Positions 41,681 through 52,040 are shown, counted from the first letter of the stretch. The stretch is DNA of 64,000 nt from Platycnemis pennipes (GCA_933228895.1 OW121858.1:32883859-32947858), one strand, 5' to 3'. A program made the numbers and translations. The notes: generated by a model from the letters alone, not told the origin.

Positions 41681-43681
41681 TACCTTGTATTATCTGTGTA
41701 ACTTAGTATTTTTTTACTTTCTCACAATGTACAGCATTGTGCATCAGTTTAGGTGGCATGGTTCCTATTCAGGAGGCTTTGGCAGTGGTAACGGAATTAG
41801 AAAAGTAGTAATGATAATGCGGTATCATGACACTTCACTTGCGGTTAGCACTTTCTGCGAATAATACCGAAAGACCAGGTAGGTAATGTCAATGGGGCTG
41901 TCAATAAAAATTGGGAGCCGACTTTATTCGCATGTTCTGTTCATAGAAGGTACGCAGGTACGCATATATCGATGCTTATGTGTGGGAAATTATACTTCGT
42001 CTTGTAAAGACCGCCTGATTCCAAAGCGGCAACGAAAGCTTTTGAATGCTAGTATTGCGACCAATAATAGGTACTGGAGAGACTGACATCCCTTAATAGT
42101 AATAAAGTAACGGAAAATTACTTCCACGCGATATTAAGATTAGAATACGAATTCATTTACTTCCAAATTAACATTAGATTTCCCCAGCAGACGGAGTTTT
42201 CTGGACAAGGTGACTACCAGCGCCACGTAGTTCGCTAATCCGCCACGGCCTCAAGAATGAGCCAAACAAACCCCCCGAGTGTCACTGGCGTGGAAATATT
42301 ATTCATCCACATGCCAACCTGGCAACAATGATTGTTTTCTTGTATCTAACAGAAGTTGTTATTTTAATGATTTAAATGAATACAGTCCACTTATTTCAAA
42401 AGGGATCTATGGCATTTTATTAATTCAGACATCAGGGTGATGTCAACGGTTTTCGCTGCTATTTCTACGGCGGAAACATCCTCATTTGTCCCCGACTACT
42501 TGCACAGTGTTCTAGAGGGAGTAGTGATGACATTTATCAAGCACTGGTCAGACAGTACTAATAGTAATTGTGCATGGTACCTCAATTTCCAGATGCGCAG
42601 TGCATTGTCTGAAAGATTAAAAAACATTTTCCCTCCTGTGGAAATCACGAGACAACCTCGTGCTCTTGATGATTTGAAGTTTTTTAAGGCTTCGTAACTG
42701 AAAAACTTCCTTCTATATTACTCTTTAGCGACATTGAAAGGAATATTACCTTCCAGATATTTAAGGCATTGGTTTCTATTGGTATATGGTATGTCAATTT
42801 ATTTGAGAGAGAAATTCACCCCTGAGGAGTATAGTAAGGCAAAGTTGGCACTAAAAAAATTTGTTGAAAGCATTGCTAACATTTACCCCAGTTGCCCTCA
42901 CTTGTACACATTCAATGCGCATTTAATCCTCCATATTCCAATGGCTGTGAAGCATTTTGGTGGACTCTGGGGCTCTTCAACCTTTCCATATGAGCACTTC
43001 AATGGAATGGGGTCACAGCTGATATCAGGACCAAGAAGCCGTCCAGAACAGGTCTGTCGGTCTTTCTTAAGGCTGCGCAGTCTTTCTCACTGGGGTGCAA
43101 GGTTGTATGCAAGAACAAACTTTTCAAGAGATGGGAAAAAATTATTTGATGTGCTCATGTCAAAGTATCGCTCCAGTCAGTCATCTCATACTTTTTCCCA
43201 GAATTTGCGACTCTTTGGTTCTCCAGAACAGTACAAATTATCTTTAGTGGAGAAAGTGTCAATTGAGGATTACCTTGCAGTAGAGCCCATTGACTTGAAT
43301 GCCCTGTCTTACAGGAGAGTGATTTGTCAAGGGGCAGTTTACCATGCCAGCGCTTTTGAAGCCTTAAAAGTTAGGGACAACAGCTCTGTGAAAATGCAAG
43401 ACGGTCAGTTGATGCATATAAGATATATTTTAGTTGTAAATCAGATAGTGAACCAGGAAAAATCCTGCATAATTTTAGGTGAAAAATATGACGTGTTAGA
43501 TGAAACCTTGAGCCAAGATCAAGATCTACATCTTTCCTCAAGTGATCTCATGTGTTTGTGTACAAGAAATAGTCGTATAATTTGTGAGAAGCCGGAGAAC
43601 ATAAGTAGTAAATGTGTTGCTGTTCCCATTGGGAATGCTGTTTGCATTGTGCCTCTGGTGAACAGCCTAGAAAGAGACTGA

Positions 43682-44199
43682 GGGAAGCAGTAAATTGATT
43701 AAAATGGCTTTGTAAAGTGCAATTTGTAATTGAGATGTTATATTGTATTTTATGCAAAATATTGTGTAAATAATCATACCTACATAATAATAATGCATAA
43801 TTTGTCTAACCCTTCGTATTTGTTTACTTACTTCTTCCAGAAACCAAATTATTTTATTATTTACAGTTTCAAATATCGTGGGATCCAGCTGTTAACATAT
43901 GTTATTAAAATTATGAGAGCTATGAAAACCATTGCAATGGTGGTAAGTTATACAACAGGTGGCTTTTAAGTGAGGAGACTCAAATATATTCTTGTCAATA
44001 AGCTGACCTGTAACTGATGGGCAGATGTGTAAAACTGGAGGTGTGAATACGAAGTTAAGTAGCAAGTGAGGTGATTTAAACAGAAGGAAATAGCTGGGGA
44101 TGAGTTATATCTGTAGCTCCTAAAATTTTAGCAGTTATTGAAAGAACTGCATAAGAGATTGATGCAAGCTGAAGAGTGACTGATGGATTTCTAGTCACT
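43682..44199. other. Sequence after the Tnp2-like stop codon
   Basis: AT-rich. Contains the probable 3' UTR of the Tnp2-like unit. No further frame is supported. Confidence 0.45.
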
Positions 44200-44725
44200 G
44201 GAGGGTGTTACCAGTTGATGGTGAAAATTAACCAGTAACTGATGGATTTCACCAGTTGCTGGAGTTAGCTGGTAAGTATTGAGCAAAACTGACCAATAAC
44301 TGATAGACCTCACCAGTTATTAGTTCGCCAACTGGAGTGTTCGCCAGTTACTGGTGAAAAATTACTAGCAACTGATGGATTTCACCAGTTGATGGAGCAT
44401 GTTTTTCTGTCATTTGCAGAAACTGATGGACTTCACCAGTCACTATAGAGTGTTCACCAGTTACTGGTACAATTTCACCAGTAACTGATGGGTTTCACCA
44501 GTTTCTAGGAAATATTTCTGAGTAATTTGCAAAAACTGACCTATAACTGATGGACTTTACCAGTTAATAAAGAGTGTTCACTAGTTACTGGTCAAATTTC
44601 ACCAGTAACTGATGGGTTTCACCAGTTACTGGTCAAATTTCACCAGTAACTGATGGGGGGTTTCACCAGTTACTGGTCAAATTTCACCAGTAAATGATGG
44701 ATTTCACCAGTATTTTTCTTAAGGG
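44200..44725. repeat. Second palindromic ACCAGTTACTGGT minisatellite
   Basis: Tandem array of CACCAGTAACTGATGG and CACCAGTTACTGGT(C/G)AA units, period about 41 bases in the best-kept part (44590-44710). It ends TTTCACCAGTATTTTTCTTAAGGG, the reverse complement of the boundary of the array at 6529-6915. The two arrays are thus copies of one repeat family in opposite orientation. Confidence 0.88.
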
Positions 44726-45229
44726 AATGTAGGACATACCTTACTCTTCATTTCAGTATGACAAACTTTGGGCTGTTCGGGGACAGGGATGGGACAGTTC
44801 CTGATTTCAGCCTTGGCCATTTCAGTGGAGAACACAGTATTTTTCTTGTCTTCTCTTCTTATTCCTCCACAACTCGAAAGATATCATGCGGGTCAAAACG
44901 ATCTTCATAGACCTTTAAGAGGAAAGGTTCAGTAATAATAATACAGAATACCAATACAATTTATCTATTATTCCCCCTATTTATGATACGTGCATATGAA
45001 TTATTCTCTTTCAATTCAGTGAATTAAATTCAAACTAATATAAGAGCTGGGTGAAATAGTTTGGCTAGTCTTCAAAGTGTAGAGATTGTTTCCTTCCAAC
45101 TCTTGGTCATGAAATTTACACAGTCAACATAGTTCGAAAGGGTTTACTGCTAAAAATTATCTACAACAAAATGGAGATAATAGTCCGCAAGCCATCTAAA
45201 AGGTGTGTGACATAGCAACGTCGTCGATT

Positions 45230-45400
45230 GGCACTAACCTAGTACCCTTTCAACAAATCCCAATTTACGTTTTGCTCGACCAATTATTTCGTGAATGTTT
45301 TCCCCACGAGAGATCATGAGTCGACTTATCTTTTTGGGTGGGTAGTCTTCAGCAGAAAGATGTATTTTAATTCACCATTTCAAAATTATAAATAAACTTT
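45230..45400 (-). mobile_element. LINE family B fragment (RT thumb region)
   Basis: Minus-strand frame with SRGENIHEIIGRAKRKLGFVERVLG, matching the region after the RT core and closely similar to the plus-strand fragment at 48225 onward (HIREICGRAKRKLGFIKRVL). Short and isolated, inside the intron of the THAP pseudogene. Confidence 0.6.
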
Positions 45401-45544
45401 TGATTACAAGTATTTTTGTGAGCAAGCATATTTACTCAAAATTTAGGCAAGCGAAGGTGAGCTACGCGTATTTTATTTTCCATGGGAAATTACTTCATAA
45501 TCAGTCTGTTCATCTAAAATGGAATGCCTACATTTGATCTAATC

Positions 45545-46170
45545 TAAATTTACGTAATACCCTGCGAGCCACCGCGAGGGTGCGTAGCAGGGGGTGAAGC
45601 TCACCAAATGTGCGCTACTTGCATGCTACTTAGAGGTACAGTGATACCTACTATTGCATGGAAAAATGCTAGGTGTAAGATTCACGTGCAACTAGATGGT
45701 TACTGTCAACTTAGTGAAACAGTGGTTACTTGCCGGAAAAGGTTTCTCTAAATATAGGTATTTATCTTCATTTCCCCAGCACGCAAAGGTTAGTAATGAA
45801 TAAACATTCTTCATGCACTACAGACTACTCCACCAATTTTTTACCTACCTATCCCTTTCCTATGCTACCTATTGTGTTCTCTAATCTATTTGGGAAAAAT
45901 TACATTTTGACTCAATCGGTACGGCATTCTATCTCTCTAATCTTGTTTATCTGATCAAACCTAGCATAATATGCAGGGGTCCTTAAAATGTATCGAACGT
46001 CGTCACTAAACACATCCCCTGCCACACCCTCAAGGTGCCACCCCTGGCTTGCACGGTATCGCGTAGATGTAGATGTAAACAAATTGGCTTTGAGTTTACT
46101 CAAAAGGTTAAACCAAAATATTAACCTTCGTTATGATAGCAATGCTTCTTCGGGGAGAAAAAATATTCGG
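45545..46170 (-). mobile_element. LINE family B 3' end with a nested tail copy
   Basis: On the minus strand, FSDDVRYILRTPAYYARFDQ and INKIREIECRTD are the C-terminal residues of a LINE ORF2, followed by a 3' UTR ending with the ACCGCGAGGGTGCGTAGCAGGGGGTGAAG tail block (about 45565-45595). A separate short tail of the same family in plus orientation (GCAAG...GTATCGCGTAGATGTAGATG) lies at 46020-46077 inside it. The same residues recur in the fragments at 48.6, 50.0 and 50.6 kb. Confidence 0.7.
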
Positions 46171-46675
46171 AAGATTTCAAAATGACAATAGAAGCCATTA
46201 GTTGCATAATATTAGTGGGCATATGCATTTTAAGGACCCTTCTTACTACATTAATTTGCTTGTCTGAAAGTATTCCATGACTTTAATATCCCACCGCGTA
46301 AATAGCCATACTTTTTACCGCGACAAATTACGGTTGATACGGTGCGTCAGAGAATAAACAGGAGAGTTTAATCGGCATCAACACTTATGAACTCAAGTAT
46401 TGCTACCAATACGCAGCGAATTTTCAGAATAAGTAAGCCAATTTATAGTTACAAATGCAAAAAATAGGAATAATAACTTAAATGATGATACGTTAGTGGG
46501 GATAATCACTCAAGCACATACCTTGCTGCTCTTGGAGGGCCCAAATTTCTCCCTTTTGATGGCACGTATCCAGTTTGCTCGGAGGTCCTCTTCCGTTGGA
46601 ATGTTAAAAACGGACACTTTAGACCCGTTCCTGTAATTTCCGCGGCGCCGTGGAACACCACAGGAGGTAGGCATG

Positions 46676-47340
46676 ACACAGCACCACTAAATATTCACCA
46701 ATACAGTGAAAAATAACTTATCAAGCGCGCACAAAGACTGCAAAAACTAGCTTTCCAAATGTGATTTGTGTGTTTACCAGTTTCAATCAACAGTCAACAA
46801 CAATCGGCTCTAGCAATTCCATAGACCCTCTATGGAATATTGTAGCACCACTCACAATGACGTCACTCCGTAAACCTCATGCTTTGCGCAGGCCTTCTCT
46901 CTCGGTGGTTACGGTTTAACACGCCGAATTTTCGATCCATTGTTGTTTATATCACGTGACCCCTTGGATACCGCCTGTGCAAGATAATCCCGACAGTTTC
47001 AAACACAACCCAACAAGGTTCGGATTTCTACGGTGGTGCCAACATTACCACTTTTAGCGCAGACAGTAAATTGTAAGTTAGTAAAAAGTAATGTATTAGC
47101 TTTCGATTAGTTAGAAAATTCAAACAGTATATACGTGCCCATAATTATGAAAGTGGTGTGAGTCATATATTTCTTGTTTCTAGATATTTAATGATTTGCA
47201 TTTGAATAATTTAATAAATATTTTTACATTGTGCAACATTTTAATTTGGAATTTTATTAGTCTTGATTAATGGATACTTATTATGAATATGAAATTCTGT
47301 GTGAATTCCATACGAAAATGTTGTTTTTAAAGTTTGAATT
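46676..47340. other. 5' region of the THAP pseudogene and spacer
   Basis: No supported frame. The 46800-47060 part is less AT-rich with a CACGTGACC site (46954-46962), consistent with a former promoter of the minus-strand THAP gene. Confidence 0.3.
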
Positions 47341-47960
47341 GACATAGACCATTTTAAAAATTAACTGAATGTCCTATAAATGACTTAAATCAATAAAAGT
47401 CTACGAGTTTTGTTAGAAACAGCATGAACAGTATTAATGAACATGTACATTTTACATCATGTCCGATTAATAATTAACATATTCACAGAATGAGTACAAT
47501 GTCATCAACTTACTTGAAACGCTATCTGTTGACATAGTGGTAAAATACGTCAATTACTTTTCCACCAATAATTAGTTCGAAAGAGCCCAACTGACTTAAT
47601 GCACTTTCAAAATAGAACTAAATGAATTCCATATATTGTTAGGCAGACCAGAAAGTATTGTCGTCTCTGTTATTGTTTGATTGTCAATTGTCCGCTTATT
47701 GTGTAGTTCAAAAAACCGCCAAAGAGGGCCACGTGCCATTTTAAGGTCATGTTTACATAATTTCTTTAAATTTTTGACTTAGACCACTTTCATCATTAAC
47801 ATTAAGTGAATTCCATATAATGTTGAAATTACAACCACCATCTAATTGTTCATTTTTTGTTCCGATTAATAATTAACATATTCACATAATGAGTACCTTG
47901 TCATCAACGAAAGAGCCCAACTTCGAAAGAGCCCAACTGACTTACTGCACTTTCAAAATA
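47341..47960. repeat. Diverged ~400-bp tandem duplication
   Basis: CCGATTAATAATTAACATATTCACA(G/T)AATGAGTAC occurs at 47462 and 47862. GAAAGAGCCCAACTGACTTA occurs at about 47579 and 47926, with the 3' part of the second unit partly re-duplicated (AAAGAGCCCAACTTCGAAAGAGCCCAACTG). Block order is kept, so it is a direct duplication. No gene inside. Confidence 0.7.
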
Positions 47961-48214
47961 TATTATCCAAATTTTACAAGGCCAGCGATCTTTTATCGAC
48001 TCTATTCATACAATCAGAAAAGGAGTCGTCCACAGGAATTTAGAACACTCGTGGACCACTTCAGTAAACTTTTGTGGGCTCTCCAAGCCATGAGGCAGCG
48101 CACAGACTCATGGGTAGCGCTCCTCGTCCATCCAAACACAGGCAAGATGAGGATTCATAAGGAAATGGGAGGCGTCGTTACCGCGGATGGAGCTGACAAG
48201 TAGAGAAGGCTTCC

Positions 48215-48925
48215 TTCAGCGAAGATCATATCGTAAGGGGAAGACACATCCGGGAAATATGCGGCCGAGCGAAGAGAAAGCTAGGATTTATAAAAAGAGT
48301 ACTGTGAAAAGGTGATAAGAAGACGAGAGCAGCGATGTTACTTTTCACTAGTTAGGCCCCACCTTGAGTATGCAGCCAGTGTATGGAATCCTAATGAATT
48401 AGGTTTGATCAGAAAACTAGACAGTGTGCAGCGTAGAGCAGGAATAGGTTCGTTAAAAGGTGTTACGATTGGTTGAGTAGCGTTTCAGAATTAATAAAAG
48501 AATTAGGGTGGGAATCATTATCAGAGCGTAGGATAAAGTACAGATTAAATCTATTAGAGAAATTTCAATCGGATATCTTTACTGAAGATGTTAGGCACAT
48601 ATAAAAAAACCAGCGTATTATGCTAGATTCGACCAGATAAATAAGATTAGAGAGATAGATTGCCGTACTGATAGATTCAAAATGGCATTTTCCCCCCCTA
48701 CTATAAGAGAACAGAATAGGCAGTATAGCAAAGGGGGAAATATTTTAGAGTAGTCTGTAGTGCATGATGCATTAACCCCTTCAATACTATAGAGACTAAC
48801 AATCTAGTTGCATGAGACCCTATAGTTGCTTGTTTGCATGTCAGTAGTGCATGCTTGGTGATCTTCACCCCCTGCCACACACTCTCGCGGTGGCTTGCAG
48901 GGTATCGTGTAGATGTAGATGATCA
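48215..48925 (+). mobile_element. LINE family B, 5'-truncated copy
   Basis: Frames with HIREICGRAKRKLGFIKR, then RPHLEYAASVWNPNELGLIR and KLDSVQRRAG, i.e. the post-RT region (VRP.LEYA..vW.P ... LE.vQRrA) of Jockey-group LINEs. Several frame changes and stops. The 3' UTR ends CCACACACTCTCGCGGTGGCTTGCAGGGTATCGTGTAGATGTAGATG, the family tail with a TAGATG repeat. Confidence 0.75.
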
Positions 48926-49550
48926 CAAGTGATGCAGACGGTAGACGCCCATCGTACCGCTAGCACGACACCCGATCAAATCGAAACAAGCATGCCAATA
49001 TTGGAGTTCGTAACCATTAGGTCTAGATGCAAGCTAATTAACGAGACTCGGCAGATGCGAAGCAACTTTCTGAAAAAATCAGTTCCCGAAAGGATTAGCG
49101 AAGCGAAAAGACTTTTTGTGTGTCTTCACTGACTCAGTTTAGGGTATTTAAAGGGTCGCTGCAATTCGGGAAATTTTACAACCCACAGCCTCGCTTTTTC
49201 GAGAATGAATGGAAGTGATTTGGTCAGAATTCGCAACACTCGCTATCATTTCAGCAGTAAAGTTCTCAGCAAAATATCTACCATATATGAAATCAGTTTG
49301 GAGTCGTAAGATGTGAGTATTGAAAAGGAATATGATTCACTAACATCACTGCTTCCATCACAGAGGAAGCTGGCAGCAATCCCTTGGCTTGTAAAATTCT
49401 TTGGTACAACCGTTGTTGATTGAATTGGTGTAAATATTTCGACTGCATGGTCAATCTCTACTTTCGTGCATTTTGGTGCTGTGTGCTCAGGAACAATAGA
49501 ACTGGTTAAGAATCACATTTTGAAGACTTGTCCAAGTATATCCTTCGTCT

Positions 49551-49805
49551 GCATCTACATCTACACAATACCTTGCAAGCCACCATAAATGTGTGGCAGG
49601 GGTGAATTCTCACCAAACATGCACTACATATCTACATCTACATAATACCCTGCAAGCCACCACAAGGATGTGTGGCAGGGGGTGATTTCTCACCAAACAT
49701 GCACAATATCTACATTATCTACATCTACATAATACCCTGCAAGCCACCACAAGGGTGTGTGGCAGGGGGTGATTGCTCACCAAACATGCACTACATATCA
49801 TGCAT
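49551..49805 (-). repeat. Tandem array of LINE family B tails
   Basis: Three head-to-tail copies of a unit of roughly 75-100 bases: ATCTACATCTACATAATACC, CTGCAAGCCACCACAAGG, GTGTGGCAGGGGGTGA, TCACCAAACATGCACTACA. In plus-strand view this is the complement of the tail at 48850-48925. The array abuts a longer copy of the same family (49800 onward), so it is probably an expansion of its 3' end. Confidence 0.85.
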
Positions 49806-50290
49806 AAAAAAGGAATAGTATTAATATAGTAGTCAGACTACACTATTTAAAAAAGATAGAAATTGCAAAGCAAACATGCAGAAACATTCTGTTAGTAGGG
49901 TTAGCTTTAAGTACTCATACCAACATGCAGCTACCAATGCTATTCATTGCTACTCTCCGATAGGACATATTTACCGTTATTCGTATCTCTAATTGTGCGA
50001 AGGAAAAAGGACATTTTAAATCGGTCAGTTCGGCAATCAATTTCTCTAATTTTATGATTATGGTCCAGTCTGCCATAGTAAGTTGGGGTTCGTAAAATAT
50101 TTTTAACATCATCATTGAAAATATTTCCTTGGAATTTGTTTAAGAGATTAAGTCTAAAATCAACCTGCGATCTGACAATGATTCCCATTTCAATTCATTT
50201 AATAGACTGGTTACGCTAATATAATTATCGTATCGTCCCTTTACAAATCTTGCCGATAAAAATAGTCATCGAGGAGGCGCGAACAGGCGA
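49806..50290 (-). mobile_element. LINE family B 3' fragment, tandem copy 1
   Basis: Minus-strand frame with NIFNDDVKNILRTPTYYGRL and KIREIDCRTDRFKMSFFLRTIRD, the ORF2 C-terminus of family B. The next 500 bases repeat the segment. Confidence 0.75.
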
Positions 50291-50334
50291 TCTTTGTAGT
50301 GAGAAGCGAACACGCTACCCACAGCGCTAATAAT

Positions 50335-50830
50335 ATCATGCATTTAAAAGGATTATTATTAATATATTAGTCTAAACTGCACTATCTGAAAGATAAAAAT
50401 AGCAAACTAAGCATGCAAAAACGTGCTGTTATATGGGTTACCTTCAAGTCCTTTTACCAACATGCAACTACATATTCTATGGATTGATTCACTCGTATTG
50501 GACATATTTACCGCTATTCATATCACTAATTGTACGATGAAAAAAATGACATTTAGAATCTGACAGTTCGGCAATCAATTTCTCTAATTTTTTATCATGG
50601 TCCAGTCTACCATAGTAATAAGTTGGGGTTCGCAAAATATTTTTAACGTCATCACTGAAAATATTATCTTGGAATTTATTGAGGAGATTAAGTATAAATT
50701 TCAACATGCGATCTGACAATGACTCCCATTTCAATTCATTTAAATAGACTGGTTATACGCTAATATAGTTATCGTACCGTCCCTTTACAAATCTTGCCAA
50801 GATCGCTGCACACGTTCAAGTTCGTTATTT
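50335..50830 (-). mobile_element. LINE family B 3' fragment, tandem copy 2
   Basis: Diverged direct repeat of 49806-50290, including flanking sequence shared on both sides (ATATGCATTT/ATCATGCAT..., and GCTAATATA(A/G)TTATCGTA(T/C)CGTCCC near 50215 and 50760). The frame again encodes NIFSDDVKNILRTPTYY. Because non-LINE flank is shared too, this is a segmental duplication and not a second insertion. Confidence 0.75.
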
Positions 50831-51039
50831 AGACTAACCCTCGTGTCTGTCTGACTAAACCTGTTTGGCAAGGAATTATAAGGCTGAGGGAGGATTAGTT
50901 CTTGATGGGATAAAGCATTAGAGATGCAGGTAAAAATGATACTAAACGAGGAAGAAGGCTAATTATTATGAGGTGTTATAGAAAAATATAATTATTTTCA
51001 TTGTAATCTATTTCCCTTCAATTGATTTTCGTTGGTTGG

Positions 51040-51405
51040 TTGGTTAGGGGTTTAGGGGAGGATTGGGTGGGTTAGGATTTAGGGGAGGCGACCGACAGCT
51101 TAGGTCATTTGCGCCATTTAGGATAGGAGGGTAATTGGGTAATGGTAGGAGTTTACTCAGGGAACGGAGTAAGGGGGGAGAGAAACCCGGCGTCGGCATT
51201 AGCCTACTCTTAACGAAAGGCGCCAAGGGGACCACGGCTTAAAGTCCCATCCAACGGACGGAGTACTGCACTTGAAATACCCTCCACTAGGCACTCAAGT
51301 GGGGACCAGTTTTCCACTGAAAAATCCGCCACTGCCGGGAATCGAACCCGGGCCCGCGGAATGGGAGGCCAGTACTCTAGCCACCACACCAACCCGATCC
51401 CATTG
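51040..51405 (-). mobile_element. tRNA-derived SINE, LINE-like tail
   Basis: On the minus strand: a GTTGGTGTGGTGGCTAGAGT head with an A box (TGGCTAGAGTACTGG, plus 51369-51383) and a B box (GGGTTCGATTCC, plus 51338-51349). A body with GCAGTACTCCGTCCGTTGG follows, and a tail GGCGCAAATGACCTAAGC (plus 51097-51114) and CCTAA/CCAAC repeats at the end (about 51035-51060). The head is recognisable as RNA polymerase III promoter but would not fold as a functional tRNA. The tail resembles the 3' hairpin of the I-type LINE. Confidence 0.85.
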
Positions 51406-51639
51406 ACTTTTGTTACCATGGGATAACTAAAATTTTATAGATCTAGTATGACGCCTTTAAATTTAATTAAAGGTGTTATAGCATCTTTAACATTTTTTAT
51501 AATCAGATAAGTAAAAATTATAGTCACGCGCCTTTAATATTTTAAAATTAGTCGCATGAAATTGTCATACAATTATTTAGCTGAGCAAAAATCTTGTATA
51601 GTTCAATATGAGATAAAGCATTATCATTTTCAGTAAAAA

Positions 51640-52040
51640 TGTCCTTAATAAAGGAAAATTGCTAATTACTATGATCTTATATCTACTTATGCTCTCAACT
51701 GATTTAATTGTTTACATGTACACGAGAAATGAATTCGCATTAGTAGGTTAATGTATTCTGGCATTGTTGAATACATTTTTTAAACAACTTCTGATAATAT
51801 GTCTACGTAAACCATGCCTGGAGATTCGAATTATTCTAAAAAAAGGTGAGAAAGCAATAATTTTAGGCGACTTTAATGTTTTTCCATTTGCGACTTTGGG
51901 CTACTGGCTACCCTTCTTCGGGAAAAACTTAAAATTCGGAAAATGTCTCGGATATACCCTTAAATTCCATATTATTTCCCATACGCCTCCTTTGGCCATA
52001 AAATGCTATTGTTTCCCTTCTCTGAATACGACTCTAGATG
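51640..52040. repeat. Diverged direct duplication, copy 1 (partner near 61.95 kb)
   Basis: The segment from about 51650 (AATGTCCTTAATAAAGG) through AACCATGCCTG(G/C)AGATTCGAATTATTCTAAA (51809) and GGCGACTTTA (51868) is matched in order at about 61950-62195. A short frame in it (51764-52093) contains GEKAIILGDFNVF, which looks like the catalytic strand of a LINE endonuclease, but the partner copy reads ISGDFTLF and the rest is not endonuclease, so I do not call a gene. Confidence 0.65.

Larger units (their letters stand above)
38606..42292 (+). mobile_element. 3.7-kb THAP/P-like element inside the LTR
   Basis: Flanked by the 8-base duplication GAAATATT. Ends are CACGGTCGTA... and ...CACTGGCGTG, so the terminal inverted repeat is short (CACG). 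Subterminal inverted blocks are longer: CTTGAGGC, and GTGGCGCTGGTAGT (38697-38710, complement at 42212-42225). An 8-bp duplication, subterminal repeats and a THAP-encoding frame all point to the P superfamily, but hAT also makes 8-bp duplications and no catalytic domain remains. It contains three other relics (39180-39340, 39670-39959, 40356-41680). Confidence 0.75.
35217..42478 (+). mobile_element. BEL/Pao LTR retrotransposon, internally deleted
   Basis: Two 260-base LTRs (TGTTTACGCC ... GGCGGAAACA), a TCCTC target duplication (35212-35216 and 42479-42483), a polypurine-like AAGGGGGCCGG before the 3' LTR (38511-38521), gag and protease remnants, then a jump to the integrase C-terminus. RT, RNase H and the integrase core are missing. 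By eye the two LTRs are identical, so the insertion is young. The 3' LTR is split by another element (38606-42292). The whole unit interrupts the Tnp2-like domain exon. Confidence 0.92.
38524..42478 (+). repeat. BEL element 3' LTR, split
   Basis: Bases 38524-38605 plus 42301-42478 give exactly 260 bases, matching the 5' LTR at every base I compared. The intervening insert is flanked by GAAATATT on both sides (38598-38605 and 42293-42300). Confidence 0.92.
24578..43681 (+). pseudogene. Tnp2/Transposase_21-like gene, broken by three transposons
   Basis: Exons: 24578-24613 joined to 30317-30421 (split by a LINE), 30541-30636, 30919-30981 joined to 31813-31899 (split by a MITE), about 33930-34093, and 34182-35216 joined to 42484-43681 (split by a BEL element). 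It starts MPAGRKRGPYKK, then has acidic Ser-rich exons, then a domain resembling the Tnp2 family (transposase_21; CACTA/CMC-type). Visible there are CSNCAELLP...CGNCSEVL, QFNGMYGCSYCLKKGE, and LPTHNII then DYLHSVLEG. Apart from the insertions it has an in-frame TAA in exon 2 (30559-30561), a frameshift near 34940 and a TAA at 42695-42697. It may be a former DNA transposon gene or a domesticated derivative; terminal repeats were not found. Confidence 0.65.
34182..43681 (+). pseudogene. Tnp2-like gene, transposase-domain exon split by BEL element
   Basis: Acceptor ACCTTGCAG|ATCGAG, in phase with the previous exon. The frame runs to about 34940, shifts once (after KVHFVICG), runs on to 35216, and continues in frame at 42484 after the BEL element and one TCCTC. 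Features: two CxxC pairs (FFCSNCAEL, TCGNCSEV), the QFNGMYGCSYCLKKGE segment, DRSVLLFLPTHNII, DYLHSVLEGV, and a C-terminal HFGGLWGSSTFPYEHFNG segment. A further TAA at 42695-42697 interrupts the C-terminal half. The stop at 43679-43681 ends the protein. Confidence 0.7.
44754..46675 (-). pseudogene. THAP-domain gene with lost zinc ligands
   Basis: Exon 1 (46675-46522, donor AGCAAG|GTATGT) encodes MPTSCGVPRRRGNYRNGSK followed by VSVFNIPTEEDLRANWIRAI, a clear THAP N-terminal half. Exon 2 (44912-44754, acceptor CTCTTAAAG|, donor AAG|GTATGT) continues VYEDRFDPHDIFRVVEE, then a TAA stop, then sequence still typical of THAP proteins (PRLKSGTVPSLSPNSPKFV). Three of four C2CH ligands are changed: second Cys to Arg, third Cys to Tyr, His to Arg. 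Splice sites are intact. The intron holds LINE fragments. Probably a pseudogene. Confidence 0.7.

Noticed and set aside
51330..51400. Functional tRNA gene
   Set aside because: A and B boxes are present but no cloverleaf could be drawn and the sequence continues into a SINE body found again elsewhere.
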